This document shows, in pieces, positions 16,965 through 25,415 of a stretch of DNA of 64,000 nucleotides. This DNA comes from Pseudomonadota bacterium. Its GTDB lineage: Bacteria > Pseudomonadota > Gammaproteobacteria > Burkholderiales > Rhodocyclaceae. A program made the translations under genes and the position numbers. The stretch's first letter is position 1, and the number at the start of each line of letters is the position of its first letter. Location: positions 62,001 through 126,000 of the forward strand of contig JAGTRU010000024.1 of the NCBI GenBank assembly GCA_018261905.1. Reading direction: 5' to 3'. The notes below the pieces were generated by a model. That model did not search any database. It worked only from the letters and a program-made list of their open reading frames with translations, and was not told the DNA's origin.

Positions 16965-18572
16965 ATGACCATCCTGAAATCCCAATTGAACCCGCGCGGC
17001 GCCGACTTCCAGGCCAATGCGGCGGCCATGACGACGGTGGTGGCCGACCTGCATGACAAGGTCGAGAAAATCGCCCTCGGCGGGCCGGAAGCGGCGCGCC
17101 AGAAACATCTGGCACGTGGCAAGCTGCTGCCGCGCGAGCGGGTCAGTGCCCTGCTCGACCCCGGCACCCCCTTCCTTGAGATCGGCCAGTTTGCGGCCTA
17201 CGGCATGTACGGCGGCGATGTGCCAGCGGCCTCGGTGATCGCCGGCATCGGCCGCGTCGAGGGCATCGAATGCATGATCGTCGCCAACGATGCGACGGTG
17301 AAGGGCGGCACCTACTACCCGCTGACCGTCAAGAAACACCTGCGTGCCCAGGAAATCGCCCTGGAAAACCGCCTGCCGTGCATCTATCTGGTGGACTCCG
17401 GCGGCGCCTTTTTGCCGATGCAGGACGAGGTCTTTCCGGACAAGGAACATTTTGGGCGCATTTTCTTCAACCAGGCCAACCTGTCGGCCGCCGGCATCCC
17501 GCAGATCGCCGCCGTCATGGGTTCATGCACGGCCGGCGGCGCCTACGTGCCGGCGATGTGCGACGAGTCGATCATCGTCAAGAACCAGGGCACGATCTTT
17601 CTCGGCGGTCCGCCGCTGGTCAAAGCCGCCACGGGTGAAGTGGTGTCGGCCGAAGATCTCGGCGGTGCCGACGTGCATACGCGGATTTCCGGCGTCGTCG
17701 ACCATCTGGCCGAAAACGACGCGCACGCCCTGGCCATCGCGCGGCGTATCGTCCGCGACCTGAACTGGAAAAAGACCCCGCCGGTCACCTTGACCGCGCC
17801 GAGCGAGCCGCTGTTCGCCGCCGAGGAGTTGTATGGCGTGATTCCGACCGACGCGAAGAAGCCTTTCGACGTGCGCGAGATCATCGCCCGTATCGTTGAC
17901 GGCTCGGATTTCGACGAATTCAAGGCGCGCTACGGCACCACGCTGGTCTGCGGTTTTGCGCGGATTTACGGCTACCCGGTCGGCATCGTCGCCAACAACG
18001 GCATCCTGTTTTCGGAATCGGCCCTGAAAGGCGCGCATTTCATCGAACTCTGCGCCCAGCGCGGCATTCCGCTCGTCTTTTTGCAGAACATCACCGGCTT
18101 CATGGTCGGCCGCAAGTACGAAAACGGCGGCATCGCCCGCGACGGCGCCAAGATGGTGACGGCAGTGGCGACGGCGAAAGTGCCGAAATTCACCGTGGTC
18201 ATCGGCGGCAGCTTCGGTGCCGGCAATTACGGCATGTGCGGCCGCGCCTACAGCCCGCGCTTCCTGTGGATGTGGCCGAACGCCCGCATCTCGGTGATGG
18301 GCGGCGAACAGGCGGCCGGCGTCCTGGCCACCGTCAAGCGCGACGGCATCGAGGCCGCCGGCAAGACCTGGAGCGCCGAAGAGGAAGCCGCCTTCAAGGC
18401 GCCGATCCGCGAGCAGTACGAGACGCAGGGCCATCCCTACTACGCCTCGGCACGGCTGTGGGACGATGGCATCATCGATCCGGCCGATACCCGGCGGGTA
18501 CTCGGTCTGGGGCTGTCGGCGTCGATGAATGCGCCGGCCGAGGAAACCAAGTTCGGCATTTTCCGGATGTAG
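16965..18572 (+). CDS. liuB: Methylcrotonyl-CoA carboxylase, carboxyltransferase (beta) subunit
   Basis: 535 residues, the usual length of MCC beta subunits. Two crotonase-fold carboxyltransferase domains are seen: the N-terminal half with [19 protein letters not shown] and [14 protein letters not shown], and the C-terminal half with [14 protein letters not shown] and [20 protein letters not shown]. It transfers CO2 from biotin carried on LiuD to 3-methylcrotonyl-CoA, giving 3-methylglutaconyl-CoA. liuD is 2 kb downstream, separated by an FMN-binding gene and a repeat element. Confidence 0.97.
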   Translation: MTILKSQLNPRGADFQANAAAMTTVVADLHDKVEKIALGGPEAARQKHLARGKLLPRERVSALLDPGTPFLEIGQFAAYGMYGGDVPAASVIAGIGRVEGIECMIVANDATVKGGTYYPLTVKKHLRAQEIALENRLPCIYLVDSGGAFLPMQDEVFPDKEHFGRIFFNQANLSAAGIPQIAAVMGSCTAGGAYVPAMCDESIIVKNQGTIFLGGPPLVKAATGEVVSAEDLGGADVHTRISGVVDHLAENDAHALAIARRIVRDLNWKKTPPVTLTAPSEPLFAAEELYGVIPTDAKKPFDVREIIARIVDGSDFDEFKARYGTTLVCGFARIYGYPVGIVANNGILFSESALKGAHFIELCAQRGIPLVFLQNITGFMVGRKYENGGIARDGAKMVTAVATAKVPKFTVVIGGSFGAGNYGMCGRAYSPRFLWMWPNARISVMGGEQAAGVLATVKRDGIEAAGKTWSAEEEAAFKAPIREQYETQGHPYYASARLWDDGIIDPADTRRVLGLGLSASMNAPAEETKFGIFRM

Positions 18573-18575
18573 GCC

Positions 18576-19193
18576 ATGTACCTGCCCAAACATTTCGCCG
18601 AAAACGACATCGCCAAGCTGCACTACCTGATGCGCGACTTCCCGCTGGCCGCGATCGTCACGCACGGCGCGGACGGCCTGGAGGCCAACCACATCCCACT
18701 GCATCTGGTGCCGGATACCGGGCCGAACGGCAGCCTGCGGGGCCACGTGGCGCGGGGCAATCCGCTGGCAGCTGCTGACGGCCAGGAAATCCTGGTCATT
18801 TTCCAGGGCCACCAGCGCTACATCAGCCCGGCCAACTACGCCACCAAGGCCGAACACGGCAAGGTGGTGCCGACCTGGAATTACTGCGCCGTACACGCCA
18901 CCGGCCGTCTGCGTCTGATCGATGATGCTGAGTGGCTTTTGGCACAATTGGCGGCGCTGACCGCCGAGCATGAGGCCGGATTGGCCAAGCCCTGGGCGGT
19001 CAGCGATGCGCCGGCCGATTACATCGAGAAAATGCTTGGGGCGATTGTCGGCATCGAGATCGTTGTCGAGCGTCTGATTGGCAAGTGGAAGGTCAGCCAG
19101 AATCAGCCGGCGGTTAATCAGGCGAGTCTGGTTGAGGCGCTGGCTGGGGAGCCGATGGGGGAGTTGATTCGGGAGAGGGGCTTGTTTAAATGA
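18576..19193 (+). CDS. FMN-binding split-barrel protein (PaiB-like putative transcriptional regulator)
   Basis: 205 residues beginning MYLPKHFAENDIAKLHYLMRD, the signature of the PaiB/FMN-binding negative transcriptional regulator family. NHIPLHL, RGHVARGNPL and VPTWNYCAVHATGRL line the flavin-binding split barrel. Bacillus PaiB acts in the control of sporulation and degradative enzymes; most homologues have no demonstrated DNA binding. The start lies 3 nt after the liuB stop, so it is co-transcribed with liuB. It is immediately followed by the large palindromic repeat. Confidence 0.9.
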   Translation: MYLPKHFAENDIAKLHYLMRDFPLAAIVTHGADGLEANHIPLHLVPDTGPNGSLRGHVARGNPLAAADGQEILVIFQGHQRYISPANYATKAEHGKVVPTWNYCAVHATGRLRLIDDAEWLLAQLAALTAEHEAGLAKPWAVSDAPADYIEKMLGAIVGIEIVVERLIGKWKVSQNQPAVNQASLVEALAGEPMGELIRERGLFK

Positions 19194-19233
19194 GATTTCG
19201 CTCGATTCAGAATGAAGTTCCGTTGGATAGGCT

Positions 19234-19787
19234 TGGGGTTCCGCCTTGCGGGCGGGCGTACTTTTTCTTGCTTCGCCAAGAAAAAGTAGCCAAAAAGAAG
19301 GTGACCCCAGGCTACGCGGTCGGCTGCGCCGACTCCCCTGCGCTACTCGAAGTGCCGGGCGGCTGCGGAACTCGGCCCTTCGGGCCTCAGACAGTCCTCG
19401 CCGACTTCCCCCGGCCCTTCTCCGTTGCTCGGCGCTCCACATGGGGACCCGGAAAGGCGTCACGGAGGAACGACTCTGCCCGAGAAAAAGAAAAAACCTT
19501 GTTTTTTGGCGGCCGACCGCAGGAAACAGTCAATAACCATCTTCACCGGTTCGGCGGCGACGCTTTTGGGGTCCCCCTGAGAGGCGCTGAGCAACGCAGG
19601 TTTGAGCGGAAAAAGGGCGAGGACTGTTTGAGGGCGAAGCCCGAGTTCCGCAGCCCCCGCTCAAACCGAGTAGCGCAAGGGACCCCCGAAGGGGGCGCCG
19701 ACCCGGGGGTCGCCTTTTCTTTGGCTACTTTCTTTTGGCGAAGCAAAAGAAAGTACGCCCGCGCCGCAAGCGCGGAACCCAACCGCC
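19234..19787. repeat. Large imperfect palindromic element, copy 1 (~550 bp)
   Basis: The left half (about 19234-19475) and right half (about 19545-19787) are inverted versions of one another. Each end carries a perfect hairpin with a GCTTCGCC-type loop: 19259-19288 (arms TACTTTTTCTTG/CAAGAAAAAGTA) and 19726-19755 (TACTTTCTTTTG/CAAAAGAAAGTA). Inner blocks such as TGCGCTACTCG, GCGGAACTCGG, CAGACAGTCCTCGCC and CGTTGCTC are also shared in inverted order. There is no transposase or credible gene inside; open frames here are artefacts of the repeat. A second copy is at 54368-54862. It separates liuB from liuC. Confidence 0.85.
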
Positions 19788-19871
19788 AAACAAGCCCCTT
19801 GTCCCCGTAGCCGAGACCAAGAGCAGCCCCTGCCAATTAAGCAAACCCAAATAACAAAACGAGACAAACCC

Positions 19872-20660
19872 ATGCCCATCCAAGCCCTGCAAATCGAACT
19901 TTCCGGCCCGGTCGCCACGATCTGGATGAACCGCCCCGACCAGCACAACGCCTTCGACGAAACCCTGATCGCCGAACTGACCGCCGCCTGCCTCGCCCTC
20001 GATGAAGACCAGGACGTCCGCGTCGTCATCCTCGCTGGACGCGGCAAGAGCTTCTCGGCCGGTGCCGATCTCAACTGGATGAAACGCGCCGCCAACAACG
20101 GCCTGGCAGACAACCTCGACGACGCCCGCGCCCTGGCTCACATGCTGCGCACCCTGGCCGAAATGCGGAAACCGACCATCGCCCGCGTCCAAGGCGCCGC
20201 TCTCGGCGGCGGCATGGGCCTGGCTGCGGCCTGTGACATCGCCGTCGCTTCGACGAAAGCCGTGTTCGCCACCTCGGAAGTCAGGTTCGGCATCATTCCC
20301 TCGGCCATTTCGCCCTACGTGCTGCGCGCTATCGGCGCCCGCCAGGCGGGCCGTTACTTCCAGTCGGCCGAGCGCATCGACGCCCAGCGCGCCCGCGACA
20401 TCGGCCTGGTGCACGAAACCGTCGAAGCGGAACAACTCGATGCCAAGGTGCAGGAAATCGCCGCTGCCCTGCTCCAGGGCGGCCCGCTCGCCCAGGCCGC
20501 GGCCAAGGACCTGATCCGCGCCGTCGCCGGCCAGCCGATCAACCAGACCTTGGTCGAGGAAACCGCCCACCGCATCGCCCACCTGCGCGCCACACCGGAA
20601 GCCCGGGAAGGCATCGCCGCCTTCCTGGATAAACGTTCTCCTTCCTGGATAGGGGAATAA
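19872..20660 (+). CDS. liuC: Methylglutaconyl-CoA hydratase (enoyl-CoA hydratase family)
   Basis: 262 residues of the crotonase family. The oxyanion-hole segments GRGKSFSAGADLNWMKR and VQGAALGGGMGLAAACDIAVAS are clear, as is the conserved EVRFGIIPSAISPYVLRAIG. The SAGADLNWM variant and position directly before liuD point to methylglutaconyl-CoA hydratase, which forms HMG-CoA. It is 3 nt from liuD. The promoter, if separate from liuB, would have to lie in or after the palindromic repeat. Confidence 0.93.
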   Translation: MPIQALQIELSGPVATIWMNRPDQHNAFDETLIAELTAACLALDEDQDVRVVILAGRGKSFSAGADLNWMKRAANNGLADNLDDARALAHMLRTLAEMRKPTIARVQGAALGGGMGLAAACDIAVASTKAVFATSEVRFGIIPSAISPYVLRAIGARQAGRYFQSAERIDAQRARDIGLVHETVEAEQLDAKVQEIAAALLQGGPLAQAAAKDLIRAVAGQPINQTLVEETAHRIAHLRATPEAREGIAAFLDKRSPSWIGE

Positions 20661-20663
20661 GCC

Positions 20664-22697
20664 ATGTTCAATAAAATTCTCATCGCCAACCGCGGGGAAA
20701 TCGCCTGCCGCGTCATCAAGACCGCCCGCCGCATGGGTATCCGTACCGTCGCCGTCTATTCCGAGGCTGACGCCAATGCCCGCCATGTCCGCCTCGCCGA
20801 CGAGGCGGTACTGCTCGGGCCGGCGGCCGCCCGCGAGTCCTACCTAGTCGCCGACAAGATCATCGAGGCCTGCCTGCGCACCGGCGCCCAGGCGGTGCAC
20901 CCCGGCTACGGCTTCCTTTCCGAGAATGCCGATTTCGCCGAGGCGCTTGCCGCGGCCGGCATCGCCTTCATCGGCCCGCCGGCCTCGGCGATCCGCGCCA
21001 TGGGCTCGAAATCCGAAGCCAAGAAGCTGATGGGCAAAGCGGCCGTGCCGCTGACACCCGGCTATCACGGCGACGACCAGACCCCGGCCCTGCTCCACCA
21101 GGAAGCCGACCAGATCGGCTACCCGGTGCTGATCAAGGCGGCAGCCGGCGGCGGAGGCAAGGGCATGCGTCTGGTCGAAAAATCGGAGGACTTCCCCGAC
21201 GCCCTCGCCTCCTGCAAGCGCGAAGCGGCATCCAGCTTTGGCAGCGAACACGTGCTGGTCGAAAAATACATCACCCGGCCGCGCCACATCGAAATCCAGG
21301 TCTTTGCCGACACGCTGGGCAACTGCGTCTATCTCTTCGAGCGCGACTGCTCGGTACAGCGCCGGCATCAGAAAGTGCTGGAAGAAGCGCCCGCTCCCGG
21401 CATGACGGCGGAACGCCGGCGCCAGATGGGCGAGGCGGCGGTCGCTGCGGCCCGCGCCGTCGGCTATGTCGGCGCCGGGACCGTCGAGTTCATCGCCAAC
21501 CAGGACGGTTCCTTCTATTTCATGGAAATGAATACCCGCCTGCAGGTCGAACACCCGGTCACCGAGATGATCACCGGCCAGGACCTGGTCGAATGGCAGT
21601 TGCGCGTCGCCGCCGGCCAGCCGCTGCCGCTCGCCCAGGAGCAATTGCAGATCCGCGGTCATGCGCTGGAAGCCCGCATCTATGCCGAGGATGCGAGCAA
21701 GGGCTTCCTGCCGTCGACCGGCAGCCTGATCCGCCTGTCGACGCCGGCCGAAACCCTCAATGTGCGCGTCGACACCGGCGTCGAGGAAGGCGACGAAATC
21801 ACACCTTTCTACGATCCGATGATCGCCAAGCTGATCGTCTGGGACGAACACCGCGACGCTGCCCTGGCCCGCATGCGTCAGGCGCTGGCCGACTACCAGG
21901 TGGTCGGCGTCACCACCAACATCGCTTTCCTGTCCCGCCTCGTCGCCTGCCCGGCTTTCGTCGGCGCCGATCTCGACACCGGGCTGATCGAGCGGCAGAG
22001 GGAGTTTCTTTTCCCCGCCGCCCAGGCCGTGCCGCGCGACGCGCTGCTCGTCGCCACGGTCGGCGAACTGCTCTGGGAGCAGCGGGCCGCCAAACTGGCG
22101 GCGCGCAACAGCGGCGACCCCTGGTCGCCCTGGCATGCCCGCGACGGCTGGCGGATGAATCTTTCCGCCGCCCGCATGATCGGCTTTCGCGCCCCGAAGG
22201 ACGCCTCCCCCGGGGAGGATGGCGACTGCCTGAGCGAAGTGCGGGTTCGCTACCAGGGTGCTCAATGGGCCATCTCCATCCACGGCCAGACGACGCTGGC
22301 GCGCGGCAAAAAACTCGATGGCGACCAGTTTGCCGTCGAACTCGACGACCGCCGCCTGATCGCCAGCGTCGTCGCGGTGGGCAGCAAGCGCAGCATCTTT
22401 CTTCATGGAAGCACGTACTCACTTCTGCGCGATGACCCATTGCACCGGGTCGACGCCGGCGACAGTCACGGCGGCGGCCTGACCGCGCCGATGCCCGGCA
22501 AGGTCGTCGCCCTGCTCGTCCAGCCCGGCCAGAAAGTCGAAAAAGGCGCACCGCTGCTGATCCTCGAAGCAATGAAAATGGAACACACCATCACCGCCCC
22601 CGCCACCGGCACCGTCAAAGCCTTCTGCTACGCGGCCGGCGAACAGGTCGGCGATGGGGCGGCGTTGGTCGAGTTCGAAGCAAACTTGACAACTTGA
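20664..22697 (+). CDS. liuD: Methylcrotonyl-CoA carboxylase, biotin carboxylase/biotin carrier (alpha) subunit
   Basis: 677 residues. The N-terminal biotin carboxylase domain (IANRGEIACRVIKTARRMG, ATP-grasp AAAGGGGKGMRLV, CSVQRRHQKVLEEAPAP, FMEMNTRLQVEHPVTE) covers roughly 1-450. A linker domain follows, and the biotinyl carrier domain is at the C-terminus with EAMKMEH and biotin-accepting Lys638. It carboxylates biotin using ATP and bicarbonate, feeding LiuB. The next gene pair is an unrelated toxin-antitoxin module, so liuD is probably the 3' end of this transcript. Confidence 0.97.
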   Translation: MFNKILIANRGEIACRVIKTARRMGIRTVAVYSEADANARHVRLADEAVLLGPAAARESYLVADKIIEACLRTGAQAVHPGYGFLSENADFAEALAAAGIAFIGPPASAIRAMGSKSEAKKLMGKAAVPLTPGYHGDDQTPALLHQEADQIGYPVLIKAAAGGGGKGMRLVEKSEDFPDALASCKREAASSFGSEHVLVEKYITRPRHIEIQVFADTLGNCVYLFERDCSVQRRHQKVLEEAPAPGMTAERRRQMGEAAVAAARAVGYVGAGTVEFIANQDGSFYFMEMNTRLQVEHPVTEMITGQDLVEWQLRVAAGQPLPLAQEQLQIRGHALEARIYAEDASKGFLPSTGSLIRLSTPAETLNVRVDTGVEEGDEITPFYDPMIAKLIVWDEHRDAALARMRQALADYQVVGVTTNIAFLSRLVACPAFVGADLDTGLIERQREFLFPAAQAVPRDALLVATVGELLWEQRAAKLAARNSGDPWSPWHARDGWRMNLSAARMIGFRAPKDASPGEDGDCLSEVRVRYQGAQWAISIHGQTTLARGKKLDGDQFAVELDDRRLIASVVAVGSKRSIFLHGSTYSLLRDDPLHRVDAGDSHGGGLTAPMPGKVVALLVQPGQKVEKGAPLLILEAMKMEHTITAPATGTVKAFCYAAGEQVGDGAALVEFEANLTT

Positions 22698-22753
22698 CAC
22701 GATATTTTCGGAATACTAGGATCAACCAGTTAGCAGTCAATCGAGAAAGCATC

Positions 22754-22993
22754 ATGCAAACCATCCAAGTCGGTGAATTCAAGGCCCGTTTTTCAGAAAT
22801 GATCGACTCGGTACGCGCCGGCGAAACCATCGTCGTCGCCTATGGCCGCAATCAGGAGAAGGTCGCCGCGCTGATTCCCTACGACCAGTTGCCCACTCAC
22901 CAACCGCGCCAGCTCGGTACCCTGGCCGGCGTCGCCAGCGTCAGCTTTGCCGAAGACTTCGCCATCACCGACGAAGAACTGCTCGGCGCATGA
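22754..22993 (+). CDS. Phd/YefM-type antitoxin
   Basis: 79 residues from ATG 22754 (MQTIQVGEFKARFSEMIDSV); the frame extends upstream but without conservation. The pattern FKARFSEMIDSVRAGETIVVAYGRNQEKVAALIPYD is the Phd/YefM DNA-binding antitoxin fold (autorepressor). The C-terminal tail (AEDFAITDEELLGA) is acidic and probably wraps the toxin. It overlaps the PIN-domain toxin by 4 bp (ATGA), the classic order antitoxin then toxin. Confidence 0.9.
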   Translation: MQTIQVGEFKARFSEMIDSVRAGETIVVAYGRNQEKVAALIPYDQLPTHQPRQLGTLAGVASVSFAEDFAITDEELLGA

Positions 22994-23391
22994 AACTGCT
23001 GCTCGACACCCACGCCCTGCTCTGGTCGATCATCGCGCCCGAGCAACTGTCGCCGGCCGCCCGCACGGCGATCACCGACCCGGCGGCACAGGTCGCCGTG
23101 AGTGCCGTTTCGTTCTGGGAAATCGCCATCAAGAGCGCCCTCGGCAAACTGACTGTGCAGGGTGCCACGCCGGAAGCGCTGGTCGATGCCGCCCAGCAGC
23201 AAGGGATCGACCTGCTACCGCTCGATCCCCGCCTGGCGGCAAGCTTCACCCGCCTGCCGATCGACCCGCAGCATCGCGACCCATTCGACCGCATGCTGGT
23301 CTGGCAAGCCCTCTCGCTCGGCTACACGCTGGTCAGCCGGGACCGAAAAATCTCAGCCATCCAACTATCGGGGTTGCGCGTTCTTTGGTAA
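22990..23391 (+). CDS. PIN-domain ribonuclease toxin (VapC-like)
   Basis: 133 residues with the PIN metal site: LLLDTHALLW (Asp6), SFWEIAIKSALGK (Glu), DPFDRMLVWQA (Asp) and LVSRDRKI (Asp). These PIN toxins cleave tRNA or rRNA when not bound by antitoxin. The Phd-type antitoxin partner is the subtype common for this branch (LLDTHALLWW-type PIN proteins). It lies directly after the leucine-degradation gene liuD, an apparently recent insertion into the cluster. Confidence 0.92.
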   Translation: MKLLLDTHALLWSIIAPEQLSPAARTAITDPAAQVAVSAVSFWEIAIKSALGKLTVQGATPEALVDAAQQQGIDLLPLDPRLAASFTRLPIDPQHRDPFDRMLVWQALSLGYTLVSRDRKISAIQLSGLRVLW

Positions 23392-23512
23392 CCAGCCAAA
23401 CCCTATCAAGGAATTGTGAACGCAATGAATCGCCATCAGGAAGCGGGGGGTATCTTGCCGGCGATGGACAGTGGTGCTACTTTGGTAACACCACTACTCA
23501 GGAGCGCATGCC

Positions 23513-23797
23513 ATGTCTACGACATCCCTGAAAATCTCCGACGAACTCAAGCAACGCGCCATCCATGCCGCCCAACAGCAAGGGCTGTCGCCACACGCCT
23601 TCATGGTGCAGGCGATCGAGCAGGCAGCACGCGCAGCGGAACTGCGGGCAAGTTTTGTCGACGACGCGCTTGCCGCCCGAGAAGCCATGCGGCAAAGCGG
23701 AACCGGCTACGAAGCCGATGATGTCCGCGCCTATATCAAGGCACGTATCGCCGGGCAAACGCCGAAAAGGCCGAAGGCGAAGTCTTGGCGAGGCTGA
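23513..23797 (+). CDS. Ribbon-helix-helix antitoxin of a ParE-type pair
   Basis: 94 residues. The N-terminus TTSLKISDELKQRAIHAAQQQGLSPHAFMVQAIEQA has the beta-strand-helix-helix pattern of CopG/ParD antitoxins, followed by a helical C-terminal region that should bind the toxin. The gene overlaps its toxin by 13 bp. It is the second toxin-antitoxin module in tandem behind liuD. Confidence 0.88.
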   Translation: MSTTSLKISDELKQRAIHAAQQQGLSPHAFMVQAIEQAARAAELRASFVDDALAAREAMRQSGTGYEADDVRAYIKARIAGQTPKRPKAKSWRG

Positions 23798-24081
23798 GTT
23801 ATTCGGAACAGGCCCTGGCCGATATCGAGGCATTGACCGCTTTCCTGGCGGAAAGCGATGCCCTCGCGGCCATGGAGACCTTCGACCTGATCGACGAAGC
23901 CATCAGTCTGCTTTGCCGGCATCCCTTCATCGGCCGACCGGTCGAGCATGCTTTGCGCGAATTGGTGATTTCCCGGGGCAGGACCGGCTACCTCGCGCTT
24001 TACAGTTTCGAAGAGGCTCAGGACGCCATTCTGATTTTGTGCATACGCCACCAACGTGAAGCCGGGTATGGGCGAGAATGA
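23785..24081 (+). CDS. RelE/ParE-superfamily toxin
   Basis: 98 residues with a TTG start overlapping the antitoxin. The pattern LSYSEQALADIEALTAFLAE, a central region with IDEAISLLCRHPFIGRPVEH, RELVISRGRTGYLALYSF and the C-terminal ILCIRHQREAGY identify a ParE/RelE-fold toxin. ParE members poison gyrase, whereas RelE members cleave ribosome-bound mRNA; the sequence does not decide. TTG initiation fits low toxin expression relative to antitoxin. Confidence 0.9.
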   Translation: MARLSYSEQALADIEALTAFLAESDALAAMETFDLIDEAISLLCRHPFIGRPVEHALRELVISRGRTGYLALYSFEEAQDAILILCIRHQREAGYGRE

Positions 24082-24110
24082 CGCAAGCGATGGCTTTAGC
24101 AGACCACGAT

Positions 24111-24160
24111 TTAATTGTCGTAACGAATTGCTTTACGAAACCGTGGTCTGTCCCCTGTTT
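24111..24160. repeat. Flanking repeat, left copy, of the AT-rich islet
   Basis: A ~50-bp sequence starting TTAATTGTCGTAACGAATTG and ending GTCTGTCCCCTGTTT. A directly repeated version is at 25289-25335. AGACCACG just before it and CGTGGTCT inside it form an inverted pair. The stretch 24082-24343 holds no credible gene apart from this repeat and the ribosome site of the next gene. Confidence 0.8.
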
Positions 24161-24343
24161 TCGAGGGCAGACCTCGCACATCGTGAATACGAAGCGCACA
24201 AATCCTGGCGGGAAAACGGTCGATGACATGCTGTATGCTTGGAAACGGGAATCGGAGTTGTTCGATTGGACAGCTTATTGGACAGGCCGTCGGATTAGGC
24301 GAGAGGCTCCTCGTCTACTATTAATTTAAATTTAGGAGTTCCC

Positions 24344-25201
24344 GTGGAGCGTGGGATAGTCATTACACCCAATTACAGAGTCCTAAATGGAGGTCGGGGG
24401 ATTCAGTTATCTGGAAACGTCGACCCCATAAATCTTCGTAAATATTTGTTGTTCTGGGACAAAATAGATTATCCAGTAAATAACGTGATCCATTATAGCG
24501 GCGGATCAGATATTGACTTCCTTGTACAAGAAGGTATTGCCAAAAGTACAGAAGTAAGATTTCAAAAAATGGAAGCCCATGAGAATGGGCTAATATTTCT
24601 TGCCTCTCAAATGGCCGCATTTGATGCGAACAATAAGGTTGAAAACCAAGCTTGGAGCATTGCTCAGCCAACAGATGTTCTATTGGTTCCGGCAACCCTG
24701 TCTAAAATGCAAGGCTGTCTGGAGGTCGAACTATATGAAGCAATACAAATACCGACTCACGTTGTGCCGCTTCAGGACATACTAGAGTTTAAACAAAGAA
24801 GATTACCCGAGTTGATTTCTCTGCGCGACACAATGGATACGATAGTGGATCAAATAATGGGGGCTCAAGATATTCCAAAAAGAAAAACAAAAGCCCTTAA
24901 TAAACTTCATAGGGATCTGAATGATTTTAATAGGGTAATGGAAGAGACAAAATTCGAACGAGTAAAACGATCTCTTACAGCAGTTGCAACTGACCCATGG
25001 TTTGGTGTTGCCAGCACCGCAGCATTGGTTAAAGATTATTTGCCTGAGAATTATCAACCATATGTTCAAAGCCTAAATGTTGCTGCATTGGGTGCATGTG
25101 CTCTGAAGTTTGCTTACAGCGAACTTTCCGTTGGGCGAAATATCCCAGAAACATTCAGACATTTTGCGTATATTGCTTCAATTCGGCGCGAAATCGTATA
25201 A
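24344..25201 (+). CDS. Uncharacterised protein of an AT-rich acquired islet
   Basis: 285 residues with a GTG start preceded by TAGGAG at 6 nt. I recognise no domain with confidence. The N-terminus (GIVITPNYRVLNGGRGIQLSG) is followed by a segment reading as a mixed alpha/beta domain, a charged helical middle (KRKTKALNKLHRDLNDFNRVM) and a weakly hydrophobic C-terminus (VASTAALVKDY, VAALGACALKFAY). Base composition is visibly AT-rich with A/T-ending codons, unlike every neighbour, and repeats flank it, so lateral acquisition is likely. No membrane protein or enzyme motif is evident. Confidence 0.75.
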   Translation: MERGIVITPNYRVLNGGRGIQLSGNVDPINLRKYLLFWDKIDYPVNNVIHYSGGSDIDFLVQEGIAKSTEVRFQKMEAHENGLIFLASQMAAFDANNKVENQAWSIAQPTDVLLVPATLSKMQGCLEVELYEAIQIPTHVVPLQDILEFKQRRLPELISLRDTMDTIVDQIMGAQDIPKRKTKALNKLHRDLNDFNRVMEETKFERVKRSLTAVATDPWFGVASTAALVKDYLPENYQPYVQSLNVAALGACALKFAYSELSVGRNIPETFRHFAYIASIRREIV

Positions 25202-25288
25202 CAAGTCCATCAAGCAAGCACATACGGGGTCAGACCGCTATTTCCGCTCGATGAAGCCGCGCAAGAAAAACAGGGGACAGACATCGGC

Positions 25289-25335
25289 TTAATCGTCGTA
25301 ACGGATTGCGTCACGAAAACCGTGGCCCCCTGTTT
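25289..25335. repeat. Flanking repeat, right copy, of the AT-rich islet
   Basis: Starts TTAATCGTCGTAACGGATTG and ends CGTGGCCCCCTGTTT, a direct repeat of 24111-24160 with several differences. GGGGTCAGACC-like and AACAGGGGACAGAC motifs lie just upstream (25227 and 25269); such motifs are often seen beside RAYT/REP-type elements, which makes a mobile origin plausible, but no transposase is present. Confidence 0.78.
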
Positions 25336-25415
25336 GCCATCGGGAACCAGCGTCGTTTTGACTGCCCGCCTCGCGGCGGCCGATTACTTATCTCTAACCA
25401 TCTCACCAAATAACC

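Noticed and set aside
17523-19463. 646-residue minus-strand frame opposite liuB
   Set aside because: It is the antisense shadow of liuB and the FMN-binding gene, with low-complexity Gly/Arg/Asp composition; the plus-strand genes have intact motifs.
19190-19810. 206-residue open frame and others inside the palindromic element
   Set aside because: The translated product is the repeat read as codons; the same amino-acid strings recur in copy 2 in different frames. No ribosome site and no family resemblance.
24078-24329. 83-residue frame between the ParE toxin and the AT-rich gene
   Set aside because: It consists largely of the flanking repeat sequence, has no ribosome site and resembles no protein.
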